A stretch of DNA of 64,000 nucleotides, taken from the NCBI GenBank assembly GCA_900455155.1, contig UGUC01000004.1:620001-684000 (forward strand), read 5' to 3'. The translations under genes and the position numbers were made by a program. Positions 29,574 to 40,620 of the stretch are shown piece by piece; the first letter of the stretch is position 1, and the number at the start of each line of letters is the position of its first letter. Under the pieces are notes generated by a model. That model worked only from the letters and a program-made list of their open reading frames with translations, was not told the DNA's origin and made no database searches. This DNA is from Providencia stuartii. Its GTDB lineage: Bacteria > Pseudomonadota > Gammaproteobacteria > Enterobacterales > Enterobacteriaceae.

Positions 29574-30828
29574 ATGGAAACAAACAAAACAGGGTTATGG
29601 CAGGTTATTACGAGCGGTAGCTTAGTTAAGCAAATACTCGTAGGCCTGATCGCAGGTATTTTATTGGCATGGTTATGGCCATCAGCAGCAAAAAATGTTG
29701 GGTTATTGGGCGATTTGTTTGTTAGTGCGCTAAAAGCGGTTGCTCCTATACTCGTTTGGGTACTGGTCATGGCATCCATTGCGAATCATCGCAAAGGGCA
29801 AAAAACCAATATCCGTCCTATCTTAGTATTGTATATATTAGGTACGTTCTTCGCGGCGTTGGTAGCCGTTATTGGTTCTTTTATATTCCCATCCAGACTG
29901 GTATTAGCACTCGGTGATACTCAGTTAACACCTCCTGGAAATATTGCAGAAGTGCTTAAAGGCTTGTTAGTGAATATTTTTGCTAACCCAGTCGATGCAT
30001 TGATCAAGGGGAACTATATCGGGATCCTCGCATGGGCGATTGGTTTAGGTATCGCTTTACGCCATGCTAGCGAGACGACTAAGAACCTGATTCAAGACTT
30101 CTCAGAAAGTGTGACACAGCTTGTTAGAGTGGTGATCCGCTTAGCGCCTCTTGGGATTTTTGGTCTCGTTTCTTCAACAATCGCAATAACAGGTTTTGCA
30201 ACATTAAAAGGCTACTTCCATGTTCTCGCTGTGCTTATTGGTTGTATGCTGATTGTGGCATTAGTTGTTAACCCTCTGATTGTATATTGGAAAATTAAAC
30301 GTAATCCGTATCCACTCGTTTTCGCATGTTTACGTGAAAGTGGTGTAACCGCCTTCTTTACGCGTAGCTCTGCTGCAAACATTCCAGTGAATATGGGGAT
30401 GTGTCGTCGCATGAATTTTGCATGAAGATACCTACTCGGTTTCTATTCCTCTGGGTGCGACGATCAATATGGGCGGGGCTGCGGTTACCATTACAGTACT
30501 GACCTTAGCGGCAGTGCATACTTTAGGGATCCCTGTTGATATTCCGACAGCGCTCTTACTGAGTGTGGTTGCTGCGGTTTGCGCATGTGGTGCTTCTGGT
30601 GTTGCGGGTGGCTCCTTACTGCTCATTCCATTAGCCTGTAACATGTTTGGTATTTCGAACGAAATCGCTATGCAAGTAGTTGCTGTTGGGGTGATGATTG
30701 GTGTGCTGCAAGATTCAGCAGAAACAGCACTTAACTCTTCGACTGACGTACTATTTACAGCAGCGGTTTGCCTTGCTGAAGATGAGAAATTGGCTGATCC
30801 TACAGCGCAATTATCACAAAAAGACTAG
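29574..30828 (+). CDS. sstT: Serine/threonine:sodium symporter SstT
   Basis: Dicarboxylate/amino acid:cation symporter family (DAACS) member that imports Ser and Thr with Na+. The protein has 8 spans plus two reentrant loops: family motifs [14 protein letters not shown] (HP1, serine-rich) and [25 protein letters not shown] (HP2). The frame breaks at TTTT 30416-30419; TTT restores [24 protein letters not shown]. Corrected length is about 417 residues. ATG 29574 ([11 protein letters not shown]) is chosen by comparison with E. coli; ATG 29559 in the same frame is possible. Confidence 0.93.
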
Positions 30829-30852
30829 TTTAGTCTCGATAAATATCCATAG

Positions 30853-30883
30853 AAAAACCCGCTGACGGATAGCGGGTTTTTTT
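30853..30883. terminator. Bidirectional terminator between sstT and fadH
   Basis: Stem AAAAACCCGCT/AGCGGGTTTTT with a 7-base loop and T7 on the plus strand, A5 upstream for minus-strand use. Confidence 0.9.
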
Positions 30884-30912
30884 ATAGGTTAGCATTATAA
30901 ATATGGCGCTTT

Positions 30913-32967
<2,055 letters not shown>

Positions 32968-33183
32968 TCAGATGAGTTAACTCTAGCGCAATGATGGGGA
33001 CAATAGAAAAATATGTTAAAAAAATGTGATATTTATCATATGATTTATTGGTAAATTGCAGGTAGTCTAGGTCGGCACAGGCGATTTTATTTTTTTGTCA
33101 TAATTGGCGTGTAAAACAGGGTGGCTATTAGGGAACTTAACCAGTAAAGCTATTTTACCATTGTACGAAAAAGGATGGTTACG

Positions 33184-33780
33184 ATGAAAACGATTTGCGA
33201 GGCTATAGAACTTGAAGGGGGCTTTGTAAAACTGGAGCTGCTGTCCCACCAATATGACTCTGAGTTTATGGAAATTATTCAACGAGATAGTTTACATAAA
33301 CTATGGTATACCTCAGTACCTGAACCAGAAAACCTTGCTAAAGATGTTGAACGGCGTTTAAAGCTATATCAGCAACAAGAAATGTTACCCTTTGCAGTGA
33401 TGAATAAAAAATCAGGTAAAGCTGTTGGGATGACCGCCTACAATAAAATTGACCAAGAGACTCGTCGAGTTGAAATTGGTGCAACCTGGTATAGTCGAGA
33501 AGTTCAACGAACTGCAATTAATACAGAAGCGAAATTCTTGTTACTCCAACACGCGTTTGAAACCTTATCTTGCGTTGCCGTGGAATTTAGAACTCATTTT
33601 TTAAATCAGCAAAGTCGAAGGGCGATAGAGAGACTGGGCGCTAAACTTGACGGGGTACTAAGAAGTCATATGTATACTCGTACTGGTGAATTACGGGATA
33701 CCTGCGTATACAGTATTATTGCGTCAGAGTGGCCATCGATAAAACACCATCTACAGTGGCAATTGGAGAAACCTCGCTAA
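33184..33780 (+). CDS. GNAT-family N-acetyltransferase (RimJ/RimL-like)
   Basis: Acetyltransferase of about 198 residues. The GNAT fold is recognised from PFAVMNKKSGKAVGMTAYNKID (beta strands before motif A), VEIGATWYSREVQRTAINTEAKFLLLQHAFE (acetyl-CoA region) and FRTHFLNQQSRRAIERLGAKLDGVLRSHM, typical of RimJ/RimL-type proteins. ATG 33184 (MKTICEAIELEGG) has AAGGA eight bases upstream; ATG 33175 is an alternative. Substrate unknown. It lies alone between fadH and tRNA-Ile2. Confidence 0.85.
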   Translation: MKTICEAIELEGGFVKLELLSHQYDSEFMEIIQRDSLHKLWYTSVPEPENLAKDVERRLKLYQQQEMLPFAVMNKKSGKAVGMTAYNKIDQETRRVEIGATWYSREVQRTAINTEAKFLLLQHAFETLSCVAVEFRTHFLNQQSRRAIERLGAKLDGVLRSHMYTRTGELRDTCVYSIIASEWPSIKHHLQWQLEKPR

Positions 33781-34111
33781 TAGCCATTCGCTGAGTTTAT
33801 AAAAAATAAGTCTCTGTGGTTAATCAATAAGAGAGGTTGGTTAATCGGTGCTGTTTTCTGTTTAAGAAATAGTCATTATCAATTAAATCGTTTGATTTTT
33901 ATATAGTTAGACTAATTTTTTTTGATTTTTTATGCATAGCGTTTGGTTGTTATCAGTGCTGAGTTGTAAAAATACTTGTTTAAAAGGCAGAGGGAAGAGG
34001 GATAAATGCGGCTCTTTGAACAAGAGTTATCATTTTGAGTAATGATATCTTGCTGAATGATAAAGCAGAAAATGGAATTGCGTAGAAAATCACCATACAG
34101 TTTTGAAAGAC

Positions 34112-34140
34112 TAGACCTGAGAGAAAACAGCACGTATAAT
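34112..34140 (+). promoter_or_regulatory. Promoter of the tRNA-Ile2 gene
   Basis: TATAAT at 34135-34140 with a -35-like TAGACC at 34112-34117 and 17-base spacing; transcription would begin a few bases before the tRNA. Confidence 0.65.
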
Positions 34141-34152
34141 CGCTTCCACTTT

Positions 34153-34229
34153 GGCCCCTTAGCTCAGTTGGTTAGAGCAGTCGACTCATAATCGATTGGT
34201 CACTGGTTCAAGTCCAGTAGGGGCCACCA
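34153..34229 (+). tRNA. ileX: tRNA-Ile2 (CAU anticodon, lysidine-modified type)
   Basis: A 77-nt cloverleaf with acceptor stem GGCCCCT/AGGGGCC, encoded CCA, T-loop GGTTCAAGTCC and anticodon loop CTCATAA. The anticodon CAT would read Met, but the body closely matches E. coli ileX, whose C34 is changed to lysidine by TilS to decode AUA. The isotype call rests on that resemblance. Confidence 0.93.
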
Positions 34230-34255
34230 AATTTTAGCTGTTAAATCAGCGCATT

Positions 34256-34283
34256 AAGCCACTTCTTAGCAAGTGGCTTTTTT
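34256..34283 (+). terminator. Terminator of tRNA-Ile2
   Basis: Perfect 9-bp stem AAGCCACTT/AAGTGGCTT with a 6-base loop and a following T-run. Confidence 0.85.
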
Positions 34284-36171
34284 GTTTCCATCCTATTCCT
34301 TTAGTTCAAGAAATCTCTTCACTGAAGTTCTCCCTATCTATTGAAAATAATGAATTTAAACTATTCGCTTTAAGATTAATTAGGTATCCGTTCCAGTTAA
34401 GAACCTAATGATAAAAGTATTTCTTTATGCTGCTAATGGGAGTTTGACTTCTACAAGATATGGTTTATTTTTATTTAATTGTCATATATAGACTATCTAT
34501 TTAAGGTTGGTTGAGTAATATTTATTTTTAAATGAGAAAGAAGTATTCCCATAATCATTAAAACTATTCCTTTATGAGTGTTTAATTAATTATAAAAATC
34601 ACCATTGAGAATGTTCTTAATAGTGATCAGATTGATAGATTTTATAGGTGTTTCGTGATGACAACTTTGTTGTATGTTTAATCATGCACATTGGTTTAAA
34701 GAAAATCCCCTCATAAAAATCACGATTAATTTTAAAAAACATATATCTGTTAAGATTTTAAATTATATTATTAATTAAGATTTAAAGTGAGAAAGAAATA
34801 TTTTTATATAAAGAAGTGTTTTTCTTGTTAATTGGTCTAATTTTTTATAATTAATGGAATTTAAAAATATATTATGGTATTTATGTGGTGTTTAAATCTA
34901 TTTAGTTATCCTTTGTTGCGTTTTTATAGTCTGTAATTGTGGTTTTTCGTATTTTTATAGTTGTTTTTACTTATATGATTATTGTTCTGTGGTGAGATTA
35001 GTCTTAAATGGTGTTTTTTTATTTTTTTGAAATCTTTTGTAATAAGTTTGTTTTAATTTATTCTGGCCTCTTAACTTCATGATTATTAATGAGTATTTTT
35101 AATTTTATAATTTAAATATTACAACTTTAAAGGGTTTTTGGGGAATTTTAAGCTATTGAATATTTAAAATTGCTGGAATATTATTAATCCCGAATTAGGT
35201 GTAACGACGATTGAAATATATTGTTTAAATTTAGTTTGCACATAAATGTATATAAAGTGTTGTCCTCCCAGGTTTTACTTTAATATGGTTGTTGTGCACT
35301 CTGAAGTTTAATTTTTTGTCCATGTTACTATTTCTACAATTACAATAATTTATTAACGCTTGGTTACTATATTTTGTGTTGTAGAAATAGTTTCTTTTTG
35401 AAAATAACCGTAGGAGTTAGGTAAAAAGCTCCTTAATGTTAAAGCGCCTACCTTAATCATACAATCATAATCTTATCAAGTTGACAAAAGCGAACTGAGA
35501 ATGAGTGATTTTATAGGTTCGTTATCGGTCGGTATATTTTTACAGCTATAAATATTTGAACGTTTCGATAAATAAATTGTTTTTGATAGCGACTATCTAT
35601 TTGAATTGCTACCTTGGCGGTATTATTGTTTTCACACAGAAGGAAATGGTGCGATTGTCGTGATATAGCTAATTTAGCAACTTGAACTAGGGAACGAGTA
35701 TTTCATTACTCAACAGAGGATATTGATAACATATCAGGTTCATGTAATCTCAGTGCTGAATTTTAACTTGGGGTCACTTAACGGGGTCTAGGCTAAAATA
35801 ACACTGTATCTAAAGCTATCAATGCGTTAATCAACCATAGATGAATAGCAGGCAGTTCAAGTGAAAGCCTAAAAGGCATTCACAATAAGCCTCACCGATG
35901 AATAAAAAAATCAGCCGGTTGCAAGCACACAATACAATTCAAGAAAGCTACCGCACTGCTGATACTAGACCTTCTGTATAATTCGCGATAGCTCAAGTGC
36001 TGTGGGCAAATTTTATTGACCATGACAATTTTTTGAGAGAAAACCACTTTCCAATATTTCCTCATAAGACAAAATGAGCTTACTGAAAATGGATAGAGTC
36101 ATACGTTATCATTAATGTGAAGAAAACCTCGACTTATCAAAAGTAAGAAAATTATTATTTTATAACTTAAA
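34284..36171. other. 1.9-kb very AT-rich region without clear genes
   Basis: No frame longer than 60 codons and no family match. Most is strongly AT-rich. The block at about 35760-36010 is less AT-rich than its surroundings and reads like eroded coding sequence on the minus strand (fragments such as LELPAIHLWLINALIALDTVLF followed by stops), but I cannot assign it to a family. Confidence 0.4.
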
Positions 36172-37359
36172 TTATGACTTCGACTGTTTTATAAAGTAAG
36201 CAACTAAGGCGAATGAGCATAGAGTGCATAACGCTGCAAAACTAATAAAGGTCAACATTTGTGTCGAATTGACTAAAATATATCCACCAATGGCAGGGCC
36301 AATAGCCATTCCACCACCAATTACCAAATTTATGTTATTCATGAGCCTACCGCTGGTATCAAGCTGGGAGACCGCTCCCATAATAAAAGGTAAGACAAAT
36401 GTCCATGTGAATTTAAACAATAAGGCGGCAACAATAAACCGTATTACGGTAGGTGAACCAATCAATAACAAGATACTTGCCATTAATAATCCATATCCTA
36501 AAAACACTAATTTATTGGTTTTAAACCGATTAGAAACAGTTGCCGCAATCACCGCACCAACCATACCTAAAATGGTGGCGATCGCTAAAATCTGACCATT
36601 CTCTTCAGCATCTAGCCCGCTATTTTGGCCAAATACACCTATGAATGTCCAAACTTGGCTCAAACAAATATAGAAAATGAGTATCGCAATAATGGCCATC
36701 GCCTTATTAATAAATGCATTTCGCGGGTGAGTTGATGAGTGATGATGTTGATCTTTTTCCATTATCACATTAGGAAATGCTCGAATTAATGGAAAAAAGA
36801 TGACCATAAAAGCAGCGAGAATAAAGTAAACGATACGTAATCCGTAGAGTTCAAATAACGGTGGTAAGACAAGTAGTCCAAGTGTACCTAATGCGAGTTG
36901 ACCTAAAACCCAAAAAGCGTACATGCGGCTCGGGTTTTCTGTTTTTCCGGCACATGAAATACACAGTATCATTAATGTACCACCAGCTAATGATGCTATG
37001 ACGCGAAAAATTAACAAGGTGATATAGGTGGCCGCGAAAGCAGAGAGTAGGTTACCTATGATAAAAATAATGGCAGAGATAATGGCTATTTTTTGCCAAT
37101 TAATACGGTTGATCCAATACCAAGCAGGAACAGTTGCAAAGCTCATAGCCCCTAATTCTGCTGAAAAAAGATAACCTATTTTATCGGCCGATAACTGCCA
37201 TTGAGAGCCCAATTGAGTTGCAACTGCCGGCGCTGTCATCAAAATACCTGGGGCAATGGCCGCAAAAATAATAATTGCGAGTAGTAAACTCAATGAAGAT
37301 TTTAGGATGACTTTTGGTGGCATGGCATTGACATCTTGTGTGTGCAGCGATTCGTTCAT
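36172..37359 (-). CDS. MFS transporter
   Basis: Major facilitator superfamily protein of 395 residues with about 12 membrane spans, split by a cytoplasmic His-rich loop (EKDQHHHSSTHPRN) between the six-helix halves. Examples of spans are LSLLLAIIIFAAIAPGILM, IAIISAIIFIIGNLLSAFAA, GQLALGTLGLLVLPPLF, AMAIIAILIFYICLSQVW and LVIGGGMAIGPAIGGYILV. Start ATG 37359 follows GAGGTG. The substrate is not evident and no regulator lies adjacent. The frame is intact. Confidence 0.85.
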   Translation of the reverse strand: MNESLHTQDVNAMPPKVILKSSLSLLLAIIIFAAIAPGILMTAPAVATQLGSQWQLSADKIGYLFSAELGAMSFATVPAWYWINRINWQKIAIISAIIFIIGNLLSAFAATYITLLIFRVIASLAGGTLMILCISCAGKTENPSRMYAFWVLGQLALGTLGLLVLPPLFELYGLRIVYFILAAFMVIFFPLIRAFPNVIMEKDQHHHSSTHPRNAFINKAMAIIAILIFYICLSQVWTFIGVFGQNSGLDAEENGQILAIATILGMVGAVIAATVSNRFKTNKLVFLGYGLLMASILLLIGSPTVIRFIVAALLFKFTWTFVLPFIMGAVSQLDTSGRLMNNINLVIGGGMAIGPAIGGYILVNSTQMLTFISFAALCTLCSFALVAYFIKQSKS

Positions 37360-37560
37360 TTAAGCACCTCGTCAATAATAAGCAGTACCTTCGGTGAATG
37401 TTAATAAAAAGTTAATAATTACTTGTCGATTTTAGGGTGAAATAACGAAAGGTGACTATCATTCTTAAGAACGAAAAATAGGGCTTTTTTTGTTTTTTAG
37501 CGGCAACATCAAGAAATTTGCAGATTATCTGATAGGTTGAATAAACATACATTGGGAAAA

Positions 37561-37587
37561 GTTAATGGGATTTAAGTTCCCATTAAC
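37561..37587 (-). terminator. Terminator after the small Sel1 gene
   Basis: Perfect 10-bp stem GTTAATGGGA/TCCCATTAAC, followed by TTTT on the minus strand, 21 bases past the stop of the Sel1-repeat gene. Confidence 0.75.
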
Positions 37588-37607
37588 GTTTAAATAGAGA
37601 GGCTGTT

Positions 37608-38018
37608 TTAGAAATGTTCGCTATGCGATTTTTCTAGCGCGAAGCAGGCTTTTTCTAAGCCCCCTTTGCAGGCCAACTCAAAATAGTAGCGTGCCGCATA
37701 AGGAGAAGCATTTTCGACTTCACCTTTTTGCATGAGCCAGCCAAGGTTATATTGTGCATATGCATTGCCCTGTTCTGCTGCACGCATAAACCATTTCTGT
37801 GCTTGTTCAATGGAAACAGGAACTCCATCTCCTTGATAGTACATTAAGCCAAGGTTGAGCTGTGCATCTTTATCGCCCAGTTCAGCGCTGGTTTTTGTTT
37901 TTTCTGATTCTTCGAGTCGTTGACTTAACAAGTTTATATTATCAATCAAATTAAAATATTCATTTTTTCTTATTTCTAGATATGGGGTTTTATACTGCTT
38001 CTTAAAGATATCTAGCAC
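37608..38018 (-). CDS. Small Sel1-repeat protein
   Basis: Protein of about 136 residues with no signal peptide. Two to three Sel1 repeats are clear: AELGDKDAQLNLGLMYYQGDGV, EQAQKWFMRAAEQGNAYAQYNLGWLMQKGEV and AARYYFELACKGGLEKACFALE. The start is uncertain: GTG 38018 is the only early candidate and lacks a good ribosome-binding site. Function unknown; unrelated in sequence to the larger secreted Sel1 protein of this window beyond the repeats. Confidence 0.7.
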   Translation of the reverse strand: MLDIFKKQYKTPYLEIRKNEYFNLIDNINLLSQRLEESEKTKTSAELGDKDAQLNLGLMYYQGDGVPVSIEQAQKWFMRAAEQGNAYAQYNLGWLMQKGEVENASPYAARYYFELACKGGLEKACFALEKSHSEHF

Positions 38019-38897
38019 TTAAATTTTATTGTTTAGCGATTTTCATCTCCATTTCGGTAGTTGAATTCCACTTTGAGCAATATCATTAATTTCATTCTAA
38101 TTTATATTTTTCATCATTTTTTATTGTATTCATGAGTAAATGTCAATAGGTCAGAGGGGGGAGCTTTTATTCAAGGATAGTGAATATGAAAAATAAGAGT
38201 TGTAAAGATATTAATAGATAATTTGTATGGTGAGCAGCTATCTTCATAATATGATCTCGAAAATAATAAAGTGATTGTCATTTAATGATGGTTTCTCTAA
38301 AGGTGATGAAGTTAGCAATAATGATTTTTTAATTAAGAATAGCTCTGTAAGAATATAAATAAAAAACGTGAAGTAAAAATAAACTTCTGTTTTATTTAAT
38401 CCTAAACAATTAGTTTGGTTAGAACAATATTACAGATATTGCAAAATATTATATCTAAAATTGAAGTGTTAATTAAAATTACCACACTATTCAATGTATT
38501 GATTTTATTGAGTTTATTTTGCTTTGTTGGATTGATGTATTTTTCCATATATTTTTTTTGTTAAGTGTTATTACTTAAATTCTGAAAAAATATGAATTTC
38601 AGAATTATAAATCTAATTTTAAATCTTTTTGGGATTCTTGTAATATATAATTCTGGTCTAATTTGTATTCTCTTAATAGGAGTGTTGAATGTACCAAGCT
38701 AATGTGGTTTTTTGTGTTTGAATTACTCATTATTTGGATATTTGACTTATATCAATAACTGCTTGGTAGATATAGCTTTGTTTGATTTTGAGCAGCAGGT
38801 ACAGTAAATTTATCTGCAACAGAGCAAGGCGTAAATATTTTCGTGCAAGCGGGCTTTAATAAATGAAGTTTGTTGTATCAGGAATTGAGGGCCTAAT
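38019..38897. other. AT-rich region upstream of the fimbrial regulator
   Basis: About 880 bases, strongly AT-rich, with no frame worth calling. It probably contains the promoter of the MrpJ-like regulator, but I cannot point to one. Such AT-rich stretches before fimbrial loci are often silenced by H-NS. Confidence 0.4.
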
Positions 38898-39257
38898 ATG
38901 ATAGTGGAACATGAAGTGTCAAAAAATATTTTTATGATTGCTGTTGGTAAAGAGATATTTCGTTTAAGGAAAAAGAGAGGGTTAACAGGAAAACAGTTAG
39001 CTGAAAAACTAAATGTCTCGCAGCAGCAAATATCTCGATATGAAAGAGGTGTGTGTAATATTAATGTTGATACCCTCTTTGTTATTTTGCATGAATTGGA
39101 TTGTAGTTTAAGTAATTTCTTTAGTGCTGTTTATCTTAATGTTAATGATACAGAAAAAAAAGTTGGTTCTCATTATATTAATTTGTTTTTACCTCCATCT
39201 CCTTACTATAAAGGTGAGGATGCTTTTTCAGTAAAGATGAATAATTTGGTTGGCTAA
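38898..39257 (+). CDS. MrpJ-like HTH (XRE) fimbrial regulator
   Basis: Protein of 119 residues with a helix-turn-helix of the XRE type (IFRLRKKRGLTGKQLAEKLNVSQQQISRYERGVCNINVDTLFVILHELDCSLSNFF, here shown as one domain of residues about 20-75). It resembles MrpJ of Proteus, which is encoded in fimbrial operons and represses flagellar genes while fimbriae are made. Here the gene sits upstream of the major fimbrial subunit and reads in the same direction, with a hairpin between, instead of at the operon's 3' end. Confidence 0.82.
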   Translation: MIVEHEVSKNIFMIAVGKEIFRLRKKRGLTGKQLAEKLNVSQQQISRYERGVCNINVDTLFVILHELDCSLSNFFSAVYLNVNDTEKKVGSHYINLFLPPSPYYKGEDAFSVKMNNLVG

Positions 39258-39312
39258 TTATAGTCGACCAAATAATAAACCATTAAAGATTTATGTTTAA
39301 CTGAGAATAAAG

Positions 39313-39346
39313 AAAATACTTTCTGTTCTCAGAAAGTATTTTATTT
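39313..39346 (+). terminator. Strong hairpin between regulator and fimbrial operon 1
   Basis: Perfect 13-bp stem AAAATACTTTCTG/CAGAAAGTATTTT with a TTCT loop, followed by TATTTG. It would end or attenuate the regulator transcript before the major subunit gene. Confidence 0.8.
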
Positions 39347-39450
39347 GTTTTTATTTATTATTTAATAAATAAATTCTATTAATTATTTAACCAAGTGAGC
39401 TAATTAATAGCTTACTTTTTTTTAGTGTTCATCGTAAAGGCGTAACCAAT

Positions 39451-39978
39451 ATGAAAAAGATTCTTTTAGCAACTCTGATTTCTGGCGCAATGAGCGCATC
39501 AGCTATGGCTGCTCCAGTCAGCGCAGGTCAAGGTACTGTGACATTCTACGGCTCAATCATTGAAGCAGCATGTGGTATCGCGCCAGAGTCTACAGACCAA
39601 ACGGTTAACCTAGGTCAGGTAGCATCAGCACAATTAGCCGATGGTGGTACTTCTCGTCCAGTGCCATTCACTATTGAGCTGGTTGACTGTGATACAACCA
39701 CGCTGACAGACAATACGGCGACCGTCACCTTTACGGGTGGTGTGAATCCTAACTTAGCTGATTCACTGGCTATTCAAGGTCAAGCATCTGGCGCAGGTGT
39801 TCAAATTGCAGGTCTGGGTGGTGTACCAGTGAAATTAGATGGCTCTGCTGGAACTGACTTAAAAATTCAAAATGGTGATAACTCACTGCTGTTCTCTGCT
39901 TATTTGAAAGGTGATGGCAAAACTATTGTTCCAGGTGAATTTACAGCACTCGCTAACTTCACAATGAGCTACGAGTAA
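39451..39978 (+). CDS. Major fimbrial subunit, operon 1 (MrpA-like)
   Basis: Type 1 pilin of 175 residues. Signal peptide MKKILLATLISGAMSASAMA is cleaved before APVSAG. The pilin domain has the conserved disulfide (EAACGIAPES and LVDCDTT), the alternating N-terminal donor strand GTVTFYGSI and the penultimate-Tyr C-terminus FTMSYE recognised by the chaperone. AAAGG precedes the ATG. First gene of a Mrp-like operon. Small uncharged residues dominate, as in polymerising shaft subunits. Confidence 0.92.
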   Translation: MKKILLATLISGAMSASAMAAPVSAGQGTVTFYGSIIEAACGIAPESTDQTVNLGQVASAQLADGGTSRPVPFTIELVDCDTTTLTDNTATVTFTGGVNPNLADSLAIQGQASGAGVQIAGLGGVPVKLDGSAGTDLKIQNGDNSLLFSAYLKGDGKTIVPGEFTALANFTMSYE

Positions 39979-40016
39979 TCAGAACACTAGTGTGTTATTC
40001 AAAGGAGGGTAAAACC

Positions 40017-40556
40017 ATGGGGTGTCAAGCTGTATTCGGATGGAGTGTATTACTCCTCACTACGAGTTTTACCTCACCTTTGGTGCACGCAGCTGGGCAA
40101 GGTGCAGGTACGGTGACTATGAACGGTGAAATCACCGATGCTGCCTGCACAATTGCCATGGAATCACGTGACCAAATCATTGATATGGGTGTGTTGCCGA
40201 TTGGTACGATCCGTCAAGAAGGCCAAGGCCCCAAACAAGATTTTGAAATTCAATTAGTTAATTGTGATTTAGTCAAACACAGTGATCCGACTCAAACTTG
40301 GCGTGCCTTGCGCATGACCTTTGATGGACCTTCCGATAACGGGTTGTTTCAAGTATTTGGTGAAGCGCGCGGCGTAGGGTTACTTATGCAAGATGCACAA
40401 TCGCGTCAAGTGGTACCGGGGGAAGCATCTCCGGAGCAAGATATTGTACCGCCGAGTATGCGATTAGCTTATCAATTACGGTTAGTCTCTGACTCTCGCC
40501 CACTAAGAGCAGGATATTACCAAAGCTTGATCCGTTTTAAAGTCGATTATTACTAA
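40017..40556 (+). CDS. Minor fimbrial subunit, operon 1 (MrpB-like)
   Basis: Pilin-family protein of about 179 residues. ATG 40017 follows AGGAGG at good spacing; the frame extends upstream without such a site. It has a signal peptide (VLLLTTSFTSPLVHA), donor strand GTVTMNGEITDAACTI, the second Cys in LVNCDLV and the chaperone-binding tail FKVDYY. By position between major subunit and usher it corresponds to MrpB of Proteus, thought to terminate or anchor the fimbria. Confidence 0.87.
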   Translation: MGCQAVFGWSVLLLTTSFTSPLVHAAGQGAGTVTMNGEITDAACTIAMESRDQIIDMGVLPIGTIRQEGQGPKQDFEIQLVNCDLVKHSDPTQTWRALRMTFDGPSDNGLFQVFGEARGVGLLMQDAQSRQVVPGEASPEQDIVPPSMRLAYQLRLVSDSRPLRAGYYQSLIRFKVDYY

Positions 40557-40620
40557 TTAAGCCGGTTGAATTTATTTTTCTCTTTATTGTTATTGTGAAT
40601 GTTCACGAGGGATATTTTTT

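Noticed and set aside
34230-36171. Insertion sequence
   Set aside because: No transposase frame or terminal inverted repeats could be supported.
39258-39450. Invertible promoter element before the major subunit of operon 1
   Set aside because: The only strong inverted repeat is a compact hairpin, not two distant repeats flanking a promoter, and there is no recombinase gene nearby.
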